Origin: JAKEHA01 sp964560355
GTDB taxonomy: Bacteria; Krumholzibacteriota; Krumholzibacteriia; WVZY01; JAKEHA01
Length of the DNA: 64,000 nt
Assembly: GCA_964560355.1 (NCBI GenBank)
Contig: CAZLLI010000001.1
Location: 1 to 64,000, forward strand
Reading direction: 5' to 3'
Of this stretch, positions 18,501-27,477 are shown piece after piece. Under the pieces are notes generated by a model. The model was not told the DNA's origin. It did not search any database and saw only the letters and a program-made list of their open reading frames with translations. Made by a program: the position numbers and the translations under genes. The stretch's first letter is position 1. Each line of letters opens with the position of its first letter.

Positions 18501-18627
18501 CGTCTTTTTCGGACACGACGGTTCCGGTGATGGAACCGGTTTGCGCCATCGCCAACGACGACGCCAATCCCAACAGCGCGACGACGATCGCACCGATCAT
18601 CGTTCCGCGTCCGTCCCGTGGAAGCAT
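15532..18627 (-). CDS. TonB-dependent outer-membrane receptor
   Basis: A 1031-residue receptor. The signal peptide ends near LAMAQ. A carboxypeptidase-regulatory-like (CarboxypepD_reg) domain occupies about residues 30-115 (GSITGTVVSEKDGKPLPYANV). A TonB-box-like QEIVVTAEK and the plug domain follow (DDMHVRGGRSNEVQIQIDGVPV), then a long barrel ending in an aromatic strand (LWRLGLGFEF). This layout is typical of SusC/CirA-like transporters of FCB-type bacteria. The substrate is not visible and no SusD partner is present. It heads the operon with the PorV-like, GWxTD and ExbB/D genes that can energise it. ATG 18627 has AAAGGGG upstream, presented in a hairpin loop. Confidence 0.95.
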   Translation of the reverse strand: MLPRDGRGTMIGAIVVALLGLASSLAMAQTGSITGTVVSEKDGKPLPYANVMVVGTTMGAMSLTDGKFEIKGVPIGTYTVKAMMMGFEAVEKAGVVVNVGAAATTSFRLKEKVVAQIQEIVVTAEKAMVEVTETKVTGNVTEQQLGEMPVDDIIEAVGLKAGIVKTGDDMHVRGGRSNEVQIQIDGVPVSDPLGGGSVDVGMLGTSGSEIVSGGMDAEYGDAQSAVINIATKEGGATFGGEVRYFTDDFGRSDKTYTNFDRLSLGFGGPTWWKNLRYYMSGEATWSDTENTTIEPREEHKITDWLKFRQRQTSAYNLQGKLTYKMARMKLDGEAIYSESRGDDYINNWNISGYVSKVWYFQGLDVAGPPVNGREQFQFGRLRAINHGPWAEITDPAKQAAQLNVRPVDVIDLVRNPDGTQYVVTYTDFRAADFRIGNNVVTVVWDEAQQAPDGSVGYKPWALFEGFQRGASDFKPYLTAPQGADSSFVPFNSATTTPQTLAENLQLKLGFSHNITPKLLYTLKVSRLDLKTSSTVLDDLGNPKAPAEFSTAGLPVTLPDGTYLNAGVSNAVWYTDDDFPYFVTAYDYPFYSDQESIQYLFKGDVVSDQFKGHRIKTGIQLLYNDLNDDERVNPAQTRIDENGMIQQGLNVNIYENFNAEGAVYVQDKWDYEGMVVNGGLRYEWFTVGNNSAIDIASSEIDQSVDEFKWNLSPRLGVAFPITDRDKFFFHYGRFTQWPSRVYLFRTQDPVGSTGTLGNPNLEPELTVSYQAGISHQFTDDIAGNFVVFNKDIYGLISSTRVTDDSTGVQAFRFINRTYASSRGVELSLEKRLTRRLGFEVYYTYSFADGVASDADFGRSAEGLTHLPTEEYPLDWDQRNTFNVTLRLQDRNKWGATMIYQYGSGLPWTPVDRFARLNDPTWENSRRLEPTHKLSIQGRKLFNVYGRELTLFFEGRNLLDEDVLLPGGDAPGAFPGLVAATMDNGSYLTETGEYGGAYLQDQNADGRDDFNPVFDPTIWETHRLWRLGLGFEF

Positions 18628-18629
18628 TC

Positions 18630-18645
18630 GCGAAACCCCTTTCGC
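18630..18645 (-). promoter_or_regulatory. Ribosome binding site inside a hairpin loop, TonB receptor gene
   Basis: On the minus strand GCGAAA-GGGG-TTTCGC forms a perfect 6-bp stem whose tetraloop is the GGGG of the Shine-Dalgarno sequence. The stem ends 2 bases before ATG 18627. Such a structure could modulate translation initiation. Confidence 0.5.
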
Positions 18646-18817
18646 CTTCCGACACAAAGCCCGGACCTCCGGGGATGTGTTCACAAGCCGATTACTATGT
18701 TGTGGTGGGGACGATCCCGTCGCGGCGGTCCCAGCCGACGCGGCGGCTTCGAACAGGTGGGGTCACTCTATCACAGCCGTCCGCTGCAATACTAGCAATA
18801 TCACTGACTTCGACGCC

Positions 18818-18847
18818 AATATAGACCGCCCCGGCGATGGTTGTCAA
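18818..18847 (-). promoter_or_regulatory. Sigma70-like promoter (proximal) of the TonB receptor operon
   Basis: On the minus strand: TTGACA, an 18-base spacer, TATATT. The -35 is a perfect consensus and the -10 matches 5 of 6. The predicted transcript would start near 18811, giving a leader of about 180 bases. Confidence 0.7.
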
Positions 18848-18999
18848 TATTAGTCATCTGTCGGGCATCTCCGGGTTCTAAGCAGCGGTCAAACCTCAAG
18901 CTCTTGAACCAATTAGCATTCACCGATCGAGGGCCGTGAGGCGGGGTGACGGCCCGTGGGGAACTTGGGGGAGGGTGCTCCAGCAGTGGATGCACACTC

Positions 19000-19028
19000 A
19001 TTATGTCTTCGTCGCGCGCGACCGTCAA
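19000..19028 (-). promoter_or_regulatory. Sigma70-like promoter (distal) between oppF-like and TonB receptor genes
   Basis: On the minus strand: TTGACG, a 17-base spacer, CATAAT. It begins 18 bases after the stop of the ATPase gene at 19047. It could be a second promoter of the TonB operon or could drive a short leader or small RNA between 18630 and 18993. Confidence 0.6.
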
Positions 19029-19046
19029 CCCGGCCGGCGCAAGATT

Positions 19047-20058
19047 CTACTTTTCGTACAGCCAGCAGGCGGTTCGATGGCCCGGCTCGAGCTCTTTGTC
19101 GGGCGGAGTCTGCTCGCGGCAGATCGACATCGCGTGCGGGCAGCGGGTGTGGAACGCGCACCCGCGCGGCGCCTGCGCCGGGCTCGGAATGTCGCCGGGC
19201 AAGATGATGCGCTGGCGCTTCACACCCGGCTCCAGGCTCGGCACCGCGCTCAAGAGTGCCTGCGTGTACGGGTGCTTGGGGTCGCGATACAACTTGGTCG
19301 CGGGCGCGAGCTCGACCACGCGGCCGAGGTACATCACCGCGACGCGGTCGCTAATGTACTCGACGACGCCCAGGTCGTGCGCGATGAAGAGGTACGTCAG
19401 GTCGAGCGCTTCCTGGAGATCTTTGAGCAGGTTGATGATCTGCGCCTGAATCGACTCGTCGAGCGAGCTCACCGGTTCGTCGTCGATGAAGAGATCGGGG
19501 TTGACCGCGAGCGCGCGCGCGATGCCGATGCGCTGGCGCTGTCCGCCCGAGAACTCGTGCGGGTAGCGGTTCATGTACTCGGCGGGAATGCCGACGCGAT
19601 CGAGCAACTCCGCGACGCGCTGATTGACCGCCTCGCCGACCGCGAGCTTGTGGATCTTGATCGCTTCCGCGATCATGCTGCCCACCGTGAGGCGCGGGTT
19701 GAGCGATCCGTACGGGTCCTGGAAGACGATTTGCATGCGCTTCCTGAGCTTGCGCATGTCGGCCGCGCTCTGGTCGAAGACGGAGATGCCGTCGAAGGTG
19801 ACCTTGCCAGACGTGATATCGGTCAGGCGCAGGATCGCGCGCGCGAGTGTAGTCTTGCCGCAGCCGCTCTCCCCCACCAGGCCCAGCGTCTCGCCGCGGT
19901 AGATCTCGAAGCTGACGCCGTCGACGGCGCGCACCCAGCCCACCACGCGCGAAAGCACGCCGCGACGAATCGGGAAGTGCTTGCACAGGTCTTCGACCTT
20001 GAGCAGCATTTCGCCGCGCCGCGCGCTCTTGCGCTCGCTCTGCACGTCGACTTCGGTG

Positions 20059-20066
<8 letters not shown>
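19047..20066 (-). CDS. Peptide ABC transporter ATPase, DppF/OppF type
   Basis: A 339-residue ATPase. Walker A is GESGCGKTT, the Q-loop reads IVFQDPYGSLNPR, the signature is FSGGQRQRIGIARAL, and the C-terminal oligopeptide-transporter domain keeps its Cys cluster (GCAFHTRCPHAMSICRE), which in the family binds an Fe-S cluster or metal. Walker B reads LFIDDEP and the D-loop SSLDES, where the family usually has ADEP and SALDVS; this is unusual but keeps the catalytic residues. The start is GTG 20066, overlapping the end of the DppD-like gene by 8 bases. It pairs with that ATPase to drive the permeases upstream. Confidence 0.93.
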
Positions 20067-21105
<1,039 letters not shown>

Positions 21106-21123
21106 CGTTTCCAGCAATCCATT

Positions 21124-22155
21124 CTATCGAGCATCCAGCGCGTCGCGGATGCCGTCTCCCACCAAGTTGAGCGCCGTGACCGCGACCGTGATCGCGAGCG
21201 CGGGGAACGCGCTCACCCACCACGCGGTCGCGAGGGCGTCGCGTCCTTCGAATACCATTCCGCCCCAGCTCGGCGTCGGCGGCGTGAGGCCCAACCCCAG
21301 AAACGACAGCGACGACTCGAGCAAGATCACGGTCCCCGCGTTCAACGTCGCCGCGACGACGAGCGCGCCGAGCGCGTTGGGAAGCAGGTGGCGCGCGACC
21401 AGTCGCGGCGTCCCCACTCCCGACGCCACCGCGGCGTCGACGAATTCGCGCGAGCGCAGGCGCCTCACTTCCCCGCGCACGATGCGCGCCATCCCCATCC
21501 ACCCGGTGGCCGCGATGAACACCGCGAGCGTCCCCGCGCCGGGCGGCACCAGCGCCACCACCGTCAGCAAGAGCAAGAGCCGCGGGAACGACAGGAGCCC
21601 GTCGACGGTCCGCATCATGGCGTCGTCGACGCGACGCGGTGCGACCCCCGACAGCGCCCCGAACAACGTCCCCATCGCCGCCGCCAGCGCGACCGACAGC
21701 GCGCACACTCCGAACGATGCGCGCCCGCCGTACGCCACCCGCGACCACACGTCGCGGCCGAAGCGATCCGTCCCCATGGGGTGGATCGCGGCGGGCGCCC
21801 GGTAGCGCGTGTCCGGCGCGACGTCGGCCGGGTGCGCACCCACCACGAGCGGCGCCAGGATCGACGCCGCCACCATGATCACCAACACCGCGAGCGCCGC
21901 GGTGGCCATGGCGTCGTCGTCGAAGCGCCGGCGCATGCGGCCGCGCGCTCGCGCGCCCCACACCATCGCGGCGACCAACATCACCCACCCGGCGAGCACA
22001 ACCACGCGCTCGTCGGCGGGAAGCCCGCGCCACGCGGCGAACCGCGCCACGGCGATGACGGTGTACGCGCACGAGCCCGCTGCAAGAACGGCGCCAACGC
22101 CTCGCCGTGCCGCCGGGGTGGCAAAGGGCAGCCAGGCCGGTCTCTGCGCCGTCAC
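21124..22155 (-). CDS. Peptide ABC transporter permease, DppC/OppC type, with N-terminal extension
   Basis: A 343-residue permease. The core has the motifs MGTDRFGRDVWSRV, the EAA loop REFVDAAVASGVGTPRLV, SLSFLGLGLTPPTPSWG and a final NLVGDGIRDALD. About 70 extra residues at the N-terminus contain two additional predicted helices (GVGAVLAAGSCAYTVIAV and VVVLAGWVMLVAAMVWGA) before the usual first helix, which is unusual for the family. GTG 22155 overlaps the DppB-like stop (GTGA), so translation is coupled. It should form the membrane channel with the product of 22152-23126. Confidence 0.9.
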   Translation of the reverse strand: MTAQRPAWLPFATPAARRGVGAVLAAGSCAYTVIAVARFAAWRGLPADERVVVLAGWVMLVAAMVWGARARGRMRRRFDDDAMATAALAVLVIMVAASILAPLVVGAHPADVAPDTRYRAPAAIHPMGTDRFGRDVWSRVAYGGRASFGVCALSVALAAAMGTLFGALSGVAPRRVDDAMMRTVDGLLSFPRLLLLLTVVALVPPGAGTLAVFIAATGWMGMARIVRGEVRRLRSREFVDAAVASGVGTPRLVARHLLPNALGALVVAATLNAGTVILLESSLSFLGLGLTPPTPSWGGMVFEGRDALATAWWVSAFPALAITVAVTALNLVGDGIRDALDAR

Positions 22156-23126
22156 GACTCGCCTCCCGGTTCCGCGGTGCGCGGGTCGGCGCGCAGCGTG
22201 GCCGCGTCCGCTAGGAAATTTCCGCCGATCACGAGGCACGCGGCCACGAAGTTGACCGCCAGCACCACCGGGTAGTCGCGGGCGTAGATCGACTCCACCA
22301 TGAGCGACCCCATCCCGGGCCACGCGAACACCGTCTCCACCACCACCGCCCCGCCGAGGAGAAACGGCGCGCTCAGCCCGGCCAGCGTGATCAACACGCC
22401 GAGCGCGTTTCGAAATGCGTGCCGCCACACCACGCGCGACTCCGGGAGTCCCTTCGCGCGCGCGGTGCGCACGAAGTCCTCCGCGAGCGCGTCGACCATG
22501 CTGCCGCGCGTGAAGCGCGCGAAGCCGGCGGCGCTCGCGACGCCGAGCACGATCGACGGGAGCACGAGGTGACGCGCGCGATCGACGAAGGACGCCGCGC
22601 CGGCGACGTCGAGGCCGGGGGTCGCGATGCCGGAGGTCGGCAGCCACGAGCGCGTGACCGCGAACGCGTCGATCAGGAGATAGGCGAGATAGAAAGACGG
22701 GATCGCGTACAGCACGATTACCGAAAAGGAGAGCACGCGGTCGACGGCGCGGCGCCGGTAGCGTGCGGCGATGGTGCCGGCCACGACACCGATGGTGAGT
22801 TGGAGCGCGAGCGCGATCGACGTGAGCAGGAGCGTGCGCGGAATCGTCTCCGCGACGACGTCGCGCACCGGGCGGTGGCTCGCGAGGCTCACGCCGAAGT
22901 CGCCCACCAGGAACGCCTTCGCCCAGCGCGCGAATTGCACGAGGAGCGGCCGGTCGAGTCCGAGCGAATGGCGGATGCGCTCGACGTCGGCGAGGTCGAC
23001 GCCGGCGTCGACGTAGCGCGCGAGCGGGTCGCCGGGGGCGAGGTGGAGCAGAACGAAGGTGAGCGTCAGCGTGATCGCGACGAGGACAACGGCTTGCAGG
23101 GCGCGGCGAGCGAGAAACGAGCCCAT
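22152..23126 (-). CDS. Peptide ABC transporter permease, DppB/OppB type
   Basis: A 324-residue permease with a first helix (ALQAVVLVAITLTLTFVLL) followed by LAPGDPL. It has the EAA loop (DFVRTARAKGLPESRVV) and the conserved VVVETVFAWPGMGSLM region, and ends DPRTAEPGGES. ATG 23126 is preceded by AGGAGG that overlaps the gcvPB stop. It is distinct from the DppB-like protein at 1216-2151. It is the first peptide-transport gene after the glycine cleavage genes, 6 bases after gcvPB, so it is probably co-transcribed with them. Confidence 0.93.
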   Translation of the reverse strand: MGSFLARRALQAVVLVAITLTLTFVLLHLAPGDPLARYVDAGVDLADVERIRHSLGLDRPLLVQFARWAKAFLVGDFGVSLASHRPVRDVVAETIPRTLLLTSIALALQLTIGVVAGTIAARYRRRAVDRVLSFSVIVLYAIPSFYLAYLLIDAFAVTRSWLPTSGIATPGLDVAGAASFVDRARHLVLPSIVLGVASAAGFARFTRGSMVDALAEDFVRTARAKGLPESRVVWRHAFRNALGVLITLAGLSAPFLLGGAVVVETVFAWPGMGSLMVESIYARDYPVVLAVNFVAACLVIGGNFLADAATLRADPRTAEPGGES

Positions 23127-23132
23127 GTCCTC

Positions 23133-24587
23133 CTACGAATCCATCGGCACCGTGAGAACCGGGTTGCGGTTGGCGCTGGCTTCGTCGACGCGCCGCACCG
23201 GCGTGCGCGTCGGCGCCGACGTGAGCACGTCGGGCGTCGCGGCCGCTTCCTTCGCGATCTGAATCATCGCGTCGGCGAAACGGTCGAGCGCTTCCTTCCC
23301 TTCCGTCTCGGTCGGCTCCACCATGAGCGCCTCGGGAACCACGAGCGGGAAATAGATGGTGGGCGCGTAGAATCCGAAATCGAGCAGCCGCTTGGCGACG
23401 TCGAGCGTCTTCACGCCGTACTTCTTCAAGGGCTCGCCGGTGGCGACGAATTCGTGCATGCAGCGCTCGCCGTACGGAACCGGGTAGTGCGAGGAGACGC
23501 GCTTGGCGAGGTAGTTCGCGTTCAGAATCGCGGTCGCGCTCGCGCGGCGAACGCCGTCGGAGCCCAGGCGCGTGATGTAGGTGTAGGCGCGCAGGTAGAT
23601 GCCGAAATTACCGAAGAACGAGTGCAGCGCGCCGACGCTCTTCGGGCGGTTGTACTCGAGGCGCAGCACGCCGTCCTTCTGCACCACGCGCGGCGTGGGC
23701 AGGAACGGCTCCAAGTGCGAGCGCACCGCCACCGGACCCGACCCGGGGCCGCCGCCGCCGTGCGGCGTCGAAAACGTCTTGTGCAGGTTGAAGTGCATCA
23801 TGTCGAAGCCGAAGTCGCCGGGGCGCGCCTGCCCCATGAGCGCGTTCATGTTGGCGCCGTCCATGTAGCACAACCCGCCGTGCTTGTGCACGAGGTCGAC
23901 GATGTCGCCGATGCGCGTCTCGAACAACCCCAGCGTGTTGGGCACGGTCAGCATCAGCACGGCGACGTCGTCGTCGAGCGCGGCGCGCAGCACGTCCAAG
24001 TCGACGCGCCCGTCCTTACCCGACGCGAAGGTCTTGGTCTCGAATCCGACCACCGTCGCGGTGGCGGGGTTGGTGCCGTGCGCGGTGTCGGGGACGAGCA
24101 CTTTGTGGCGCGATTCCTTGCGATCGGCGAAGTACGCGCGCGCGAGCAGCAGCCCCAGCATCTCGCCTTGCGCGCCCGCCGCGGGCTGCGCGCTCACCGC
24201 GTCCATGCCCGACACGGCGACCAGCGCCTGCTCGAGCGCGTGCATTACCGCGAGCGCGCCTTGCACGTCGGCGTCGCTCTGCTCGGGGTGAAGCCCCGCG
24301 AAGCCCGGCATGGCCGCGACCTCTTCGTTCACCTTGGGGTTGTACTTCATGGTGCAGCTGCCGAGCGGGAACAGGTCCTTGTCGACGTGGTGATTCTTGG
24401 TCGACAAGTCGACGTAGTGCCGCATCACTTGCGGTTCCGACACCTCCGGCAATCCGATGCGTCCCTCGCGCAAGTACTCGCGCGGGATGTCGCGCGGCGC
24501 GTCGGCGGCGCGCGACGAGATGCGGTAGCCGTGGCGACCGCGGCGGCTCTTGCCGTAGATGGTCTGCGAAAAATCCTTGTGCTCCAT
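23133..24587 (-). CDS. gcvPB: Glycine dehydrogenase (decarboxylating) subunit 2
   Basis: A 484-residue PLP-dependent subunit of the glycine cleavage P-protein, which decarboxylates glycine and loads the aminomethyl group on GcvH. The PLP lysine is Lys270 in HFNLHKTFSTPHGGGGPG; other landmarks are LGSCTMKYNPK, PAAGAQGE, PDTAHGTNPA and YMDGANMNA. The two-subunit P-protein (GcvPA plus GcvPB) is the form found in many anaerobes, thermophiles and deep-branching bacteria, unlike the fused GcvP of E. coli. It starts 3 bases after gcvPA. Confidence 0.97.
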   Translation of the reverse strand: MEHKDFSQTIYGKSRRGRHGYRISSRAADAPRDIPREYLREGRIGLPEVSEPQVMRHYVDLSTKNHHVDKDLFPLGSCTMKYNPKVNEEVAAMPGFAGLHPEQSDADVQGALAVMHALEQALVAVSGMDAVSAQPAAGAQGEMLGLLLARAYFADRKESRHKVLVPDTAHGTNPATATVVGFETKTFASGKDGRVDLDVLRAALDDDVAVLMLTVPNTLGLFETRIGDIVDLVHKHGGLCYMDGANMNALMGQARPGDFGFDMMHFNLHKTFSTPHGGGGPGSGPVAVRSHLEPFLPTPRVVQKDGVLRLEYNRPKSVGALHSFFGNFGIYLRAYTYITRLGSDGVRRASATAILNANYLAKRVSSHYPVPYGERCMHEFVATGEPLKKYGVKTLDVAKRLLDFGFYAPTIYFPLVVPEALMVEPTETEGKEALDRFADAMIQIAKEAAATPDVLTSAPTRTPVRRVDEASANRNPVLTVPMDS

Positions 24588-24590
24588 TCC

Positions 24591-25952
24591 CTATCCCACC
24601 TTCACCATGGCCGCGCGCGACAGCGCGCCGCACAGTAGCTCGAACTCTTCGTCGGAATGCCGGTCCGTCGCCGTCACCAGCAAGAGGTTGCGGGCGCTCG
24701 GTCCGAAATAGCGTGACAAAGGAATGCCCGCCAAGATGCCGTGCTTGCGCACGGCCTCCATCACGGCGTCGGCGTCGGTCGGGCACGCCACCACGAATTC
24801 GCGGAAGAACGGCGCGCGGTAGCGCAGCGCATAGCCGTCGAGCGCGGCGATCATCCCCGCGAGCTTGTGCGCGCGCTCGTGGCACACGCGCCCGAGCTCG
24901 GTGAAGCCGTGCTCGCCCAACAGGCTCACGTACACGGTGGCGCGCGTCGCCAAGAGTCCCTGGTTGGTGCAGATGTTCGACGTCGCCTTCTCGCGACGGA
25001 TGTGCTGCTCGCGCGTCTGCAAGGTCAGCACGAAGGCGTCGCGCCCGTCGACGTCCTTGGTGGCACTCACCAAGCGCCCGGGCATCTGGCGGATGTACTC
25101 CTGCTTGCACGCCATGAATCCGACCAGCGGACCGCCGAAGCTCATGTCGTTGCCGAGCGGTTGGCACTCGCCCACCGCGATGTCGGCGTCCCACTCGCCG
25201 GGCGGCTTCAAGAGCGACAGCGACACCGGGTCGACCGAAGCGACCACCAGCGCGCCCGCCGCGTGCACGTCCTTGGCGAAGTCCCACGGGCGCTCGAGCG
25301 CGCCGAAATAGTTGGGCGTCTGCACCACCACCGCGGCCACGCGCTCGCCGAGCTCGCGCTTGAGCGCGGCCGCGTCGACGTCGCCGTTCTCGGAGGTCGG
25401 AATGGTCTTGAGCTCGATCTTCTGCCCCGACACGTACGAGCGCACCACGCGCGCGTAGCGCGGGTTGAGCGCGTGCGGGATCAAAATCAAGTCGCGGCGC
25501 GTGATCTTCGACGCCATCAGGCACGCTTCCGCGAGCGCGGAGGCGCCGTCGTACATCGACGCGTTGGCGACCGGGAGTCGCGTCAGGCGCGAGATGTGGG
25601 TCTGGAATTCGAAGATGACCTGCAGCGTGCCCTGGCTCGCCTCGGGCTGGTACGGCGTGTACGCGGTCGCGAACTCGGGTCGGCTGGTGATGTTCTTCAC
25701 CGCCGAAGGCACCGTGTGTTCGTAGATGCCGCCGCCCAAGAAGCTCACGAGGTGCGCGGCGGGCGCGTTGCGCGCCGCCAGCCGCGACAACAGGCGCAGC
25801 GTCTCGGGTTCGGTCTTCCCGCGCTCGATGGGAAGCAGGCCGCGCAGGCGGTATTTTTCCGGAATGACGTCGACGAGTTCGTCCTCGGAGGCGGCGCCGA
25901 GGACGTCGAGCATGGCCCGGCGGTCGTCGTCGGTGTGATACGTGTACGGCAT
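24591..25952 (-). CDS. gcvPA: Glycine dehydrogenase (decarboxylating) subunit 1
   Basis: A 453-residue partner of GcvPB. Family landmarks are SFLGGGIYEHTVPSAVKNI, TAYTPYQPEASQGTLQ, NASMYDGASALAEA and KATSNICTNQGL. It lacks the PLP lysine, as expected for this subunit. The order gcvT-gcvH-gcvPA-gcvPB is the common one for the split system. It lies 2 bases after gcvH, and gcvPB follows 3 bases later, so the subunits are made from one message in equal amounts. Confidence 0.97.
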   Translation of the reverse strand: MPYTYHTDDDRRAMLDVLGAASEDELVDVIPEKYRLRGLLPIERGKTEPETLRLLSRLAARNAPAAHLVSFLGGGIYEHTVPSAVKNITSRPEFATAYTPYQPEASQGTLQVIFEFQTHISRLTRLPVANASMYDGASALAEACLMASKITRRDLILIPHALNPRYARVVRSYVSGQKIELKTIPTSENGDVDAAALKRELGERVAAVVVQTPNYFGALERPWDFAKDVHAAGALVVASVDPVSLSLLKPPGEWDADIAVGECQPLGNDMSFGGPLVGFMACKQEYIRQMPGRLVSATKDVDGRDAFVLTLQTREQHIRREKATSNICTNQGLLATRATVYVSLLGEHGFTELGRVCHERAHKLAGMIAALDGYALRYRAPFFREFVVACPTDADAVMEAVRKHGILAGIPLSRYFGPSARNLLLVTATDRHSDEEFELLCGALSRAAMVKVG

Positions 25953-25954
25953 GG

Positions 25955-26332
25955 CTACTTTCCGATCATGGTCTTATACGCGGCCTGGTCCATTAGCGAA
26001 TCGAGCTCTTTCTTGTTCGACATCTTCACGCGCACGAACCACCCGTCGCCGTAGGGGTCCTTGTTGACGAGGTCGGGGCCGTGCTCGAGCGCGCCGTTGA
26101 TGGCGGCGACCACGCCCGACACGGGCGCGAACAAGTCGGCGACGGTCTTGACCGCTTCGATGGTGCCCATCGACTGCATGGCGGTGACGCTGGCGCCGAC
26201 CTTGGGCAGTTCGACGTACACGATGTCGCCGAGCTCGCCCGCCGCGAAGTCGGTGATGCCGATGGTGGCTTCGTCGCCGTCGACGCGAATCCATTCGTGC
26301 TCTTTGGTGAACTTGAGATTCTTCTGATCCAT
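25955..26332 (-). CDS. gcvH: Glycine cleavage system H protein
   Basis: A 125-residue lipoyl carrier that shuttles the aminomethyl group between P, T and L proteins. It opens KFTKEHEWIRVDGDEATIGI, typical of GcvH. The lipoyl lysine is Lys62 in EAVKTVADLFAPVSG. The C-terminal part DPYGDGWFVRVKMSN matches the family. Normal length. AGGAG lies 6 bases before ATG 26332. No lipoyl synthase, ligase or L-protein gene is in the window. Confidence 0.96.
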   Translation of the reverse strand: MDQKNLKFTKEHEWIRVDGDEATIGITDFAAGELGDIVYVELPKVGASVTAMQSMGTIEAVKTVADLFAPVSGVVAAINGALEHGPDLVNKDPYGDGWFVRVKMSNKKELDSLMDQAAYKTMIGK

Positions 26333-26347
26333 GCTAGCTCCTGTGTT

Positions 26348-27463
26348 TCAATCTCGGGCCCGGCTCTTGTAGAACGGAAGCGGCACGCGTTTCACCGGGA
26401 CGGTGTGCGCGCGCACTTGCACGGTCAACGCGGCGTCGATGCTGTCGGCGTCGACGTAGGCCATGCACAAACTCTTTTTCAAGGTGGGCGCGTGGGTTCC
26501 GCTCGTCACCTTGCCGACGACGGCGTCGCCGCGCATGACGGCGTAACCCTGGCGCGCGATGTTGCGCCCGTCCAATTCGAGTCCGACGAGCTTCTTCTTG
26601 GAACCGCGCTCGCGCTCCTTCACCAGCGCGGCGCGTCCGACGAACTCGGGCTTGTCGAGCTTGACCAGCCACGACAGGCCCGCTTCGAGCGGCGTGGTCT
26701 CGTCGTCGAGCTCGTGACCGTACAGGCACAGCGCCGCCTCGAAGCGCAGCGTGTCGCGCGCACCCAGGCCCGCGGGCACGACGCCGAACGGCGCCCCCGC
26801 GGCCATCAATTGCTGCCACAATTCGGCCGCGCGCGCGGGCGGCACGAAGACCTCGACGCCCTTCTCGCCGGTGTAGCCGGTGCGCGACACGATGATGCGG
26901 CCGCCGGCCGACTCGAACGAGCGCCAGCGGTAGTACGACACCGAGTCGATCTGGTCGCGCACGGGTGCGAGCATCGGCGTCGCCTTGACGACGTCGAAGG
27001 CGCGCGGCCCCTGCACCGCGATGAGCGCCCACTCGTCGCTCGCGTCGTGCAGCTCGACGCGGCTGCGCGACAGGTTCGACGCCGCCCACTTCATGTGGCC
27101 GAAATCCTTGTCGATGTTGGACGCGTTCACGACGACGAGCGCGCGGTCATCGGCGATCTTGGTTACCAGGAGGTCGTCGACCACGCCGCCGTTCTCGTGG
27201 CACATGGCGGTGTAGAGGACGCCGTCGGGCGGGAGCTTCGAGCAGTCGTTGGTGACGACGTGGTCGAGGTACTTCCAGGTGTCGGGGCCCGACACGATGA
27301 ACTCACCCATGTGGCTCACGTCGAACAACCCCGCGCGCTCGCGCACGGCGGTGTGCTCTTCGATGCCGCCCGCGTAGCTCACCGGCATCTCGAAGCCCGC
27401 GAACGGCACCATCTTGCCGCCGGCCGCGACGTGCGCGTCATATAATGGAGTGCGTTTGAGCAT
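26348..27463 (-). CDS. gcvT: Glycine cleavage system T protein (aminomethyltransferase)
   Basis: A 371-residue tetrahydrofolate-dependent aminomethyltransferase that releases ammonia and forms methylene-THF. Landmarks: RTPLYDAHVAAGGKMVPFAGFEMPV (read in two parts), FDVSHMGEF, SRTGYTGEKGVEVF, GLGARDTLRFEAALCLYGHE and the C-terminal GKVTSGTHAPTLKKSL. Length is normal. ATG 27463 is 14 bases after the uvrA stop, too little space for a promoter or glycine riboswitch, so the gcv genes must be expressed with uvrA or from a promoter inside it. Confidence 0.96.
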   Translation of the reverse strand: MLKRTPLYDAHVAAGGKMVPFAGFEMPVSYAGGIEEHTAVRERAGLFDVSHMGEFIVSGPDTWKYLDHVVTNDCSKLPPDGVLYTAMCHENGGVVDDLLVTKIADDRALVVVNASNIDKDFGHMKWAASNLSRSRVELHDASDEWALIAVQGPRAFDVVKATPMLAPVRDQIDSVSYYRWRSFESAGGRIIVSRTGYTGEKGVEVFVPPARAAELWQQLMAAGAPFGVVPAGLGARDTLRFEAALCLYGHELDDETTPLEAGLSWLVKLDKPEFVGRAALVKERERGSKKKLVGLELDGRNIARQGYAVMRGDAVVGKVTSGTHAPTLKKSLCMAYVDADSIDAALTVQVRAHTVPVKRVPLPFYKSRARD

Positions 27464-27477
27464 TTTTGATTTCGGCG

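Larger units (their letters stand above)
18628..19046 (-). other. 419-base intergenic region upstream of the TonB receptor operon
   Basis: The longest non-coding stretch of the window. It holds two sigma70-like promoters (18818-18847 and 19000-19028), a hairpin at 18931-18955 (gggccgt/acggccc) without a T-run, and the ribosome-binding-site hairpin at 18630-18645. I found no cobalamin-type or other recognisable riboswitch core. Short reading frames here lack ribosome binding sites. Confidence 0.7.

Noticed and set aside
18648..18811. Possible cobalamin riboswitch in the TonB receptor leader
   Set aside because: No B12-box-like core or conserved helix pattern could be seen; the leader has only simple hairpins.
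18801..19028. Small minus-strand frame of about 75 codons between the ATPase and TonB receptor genes
   Set aside because: No ribosome binding site, no recognisable domain, and it overlaps both promoters.
27464..27477. Possible glycine riboswitch before gcvT
   Set aside because: Only 14 bases separate uvrA and gcvT, far too short for a riboswitch.
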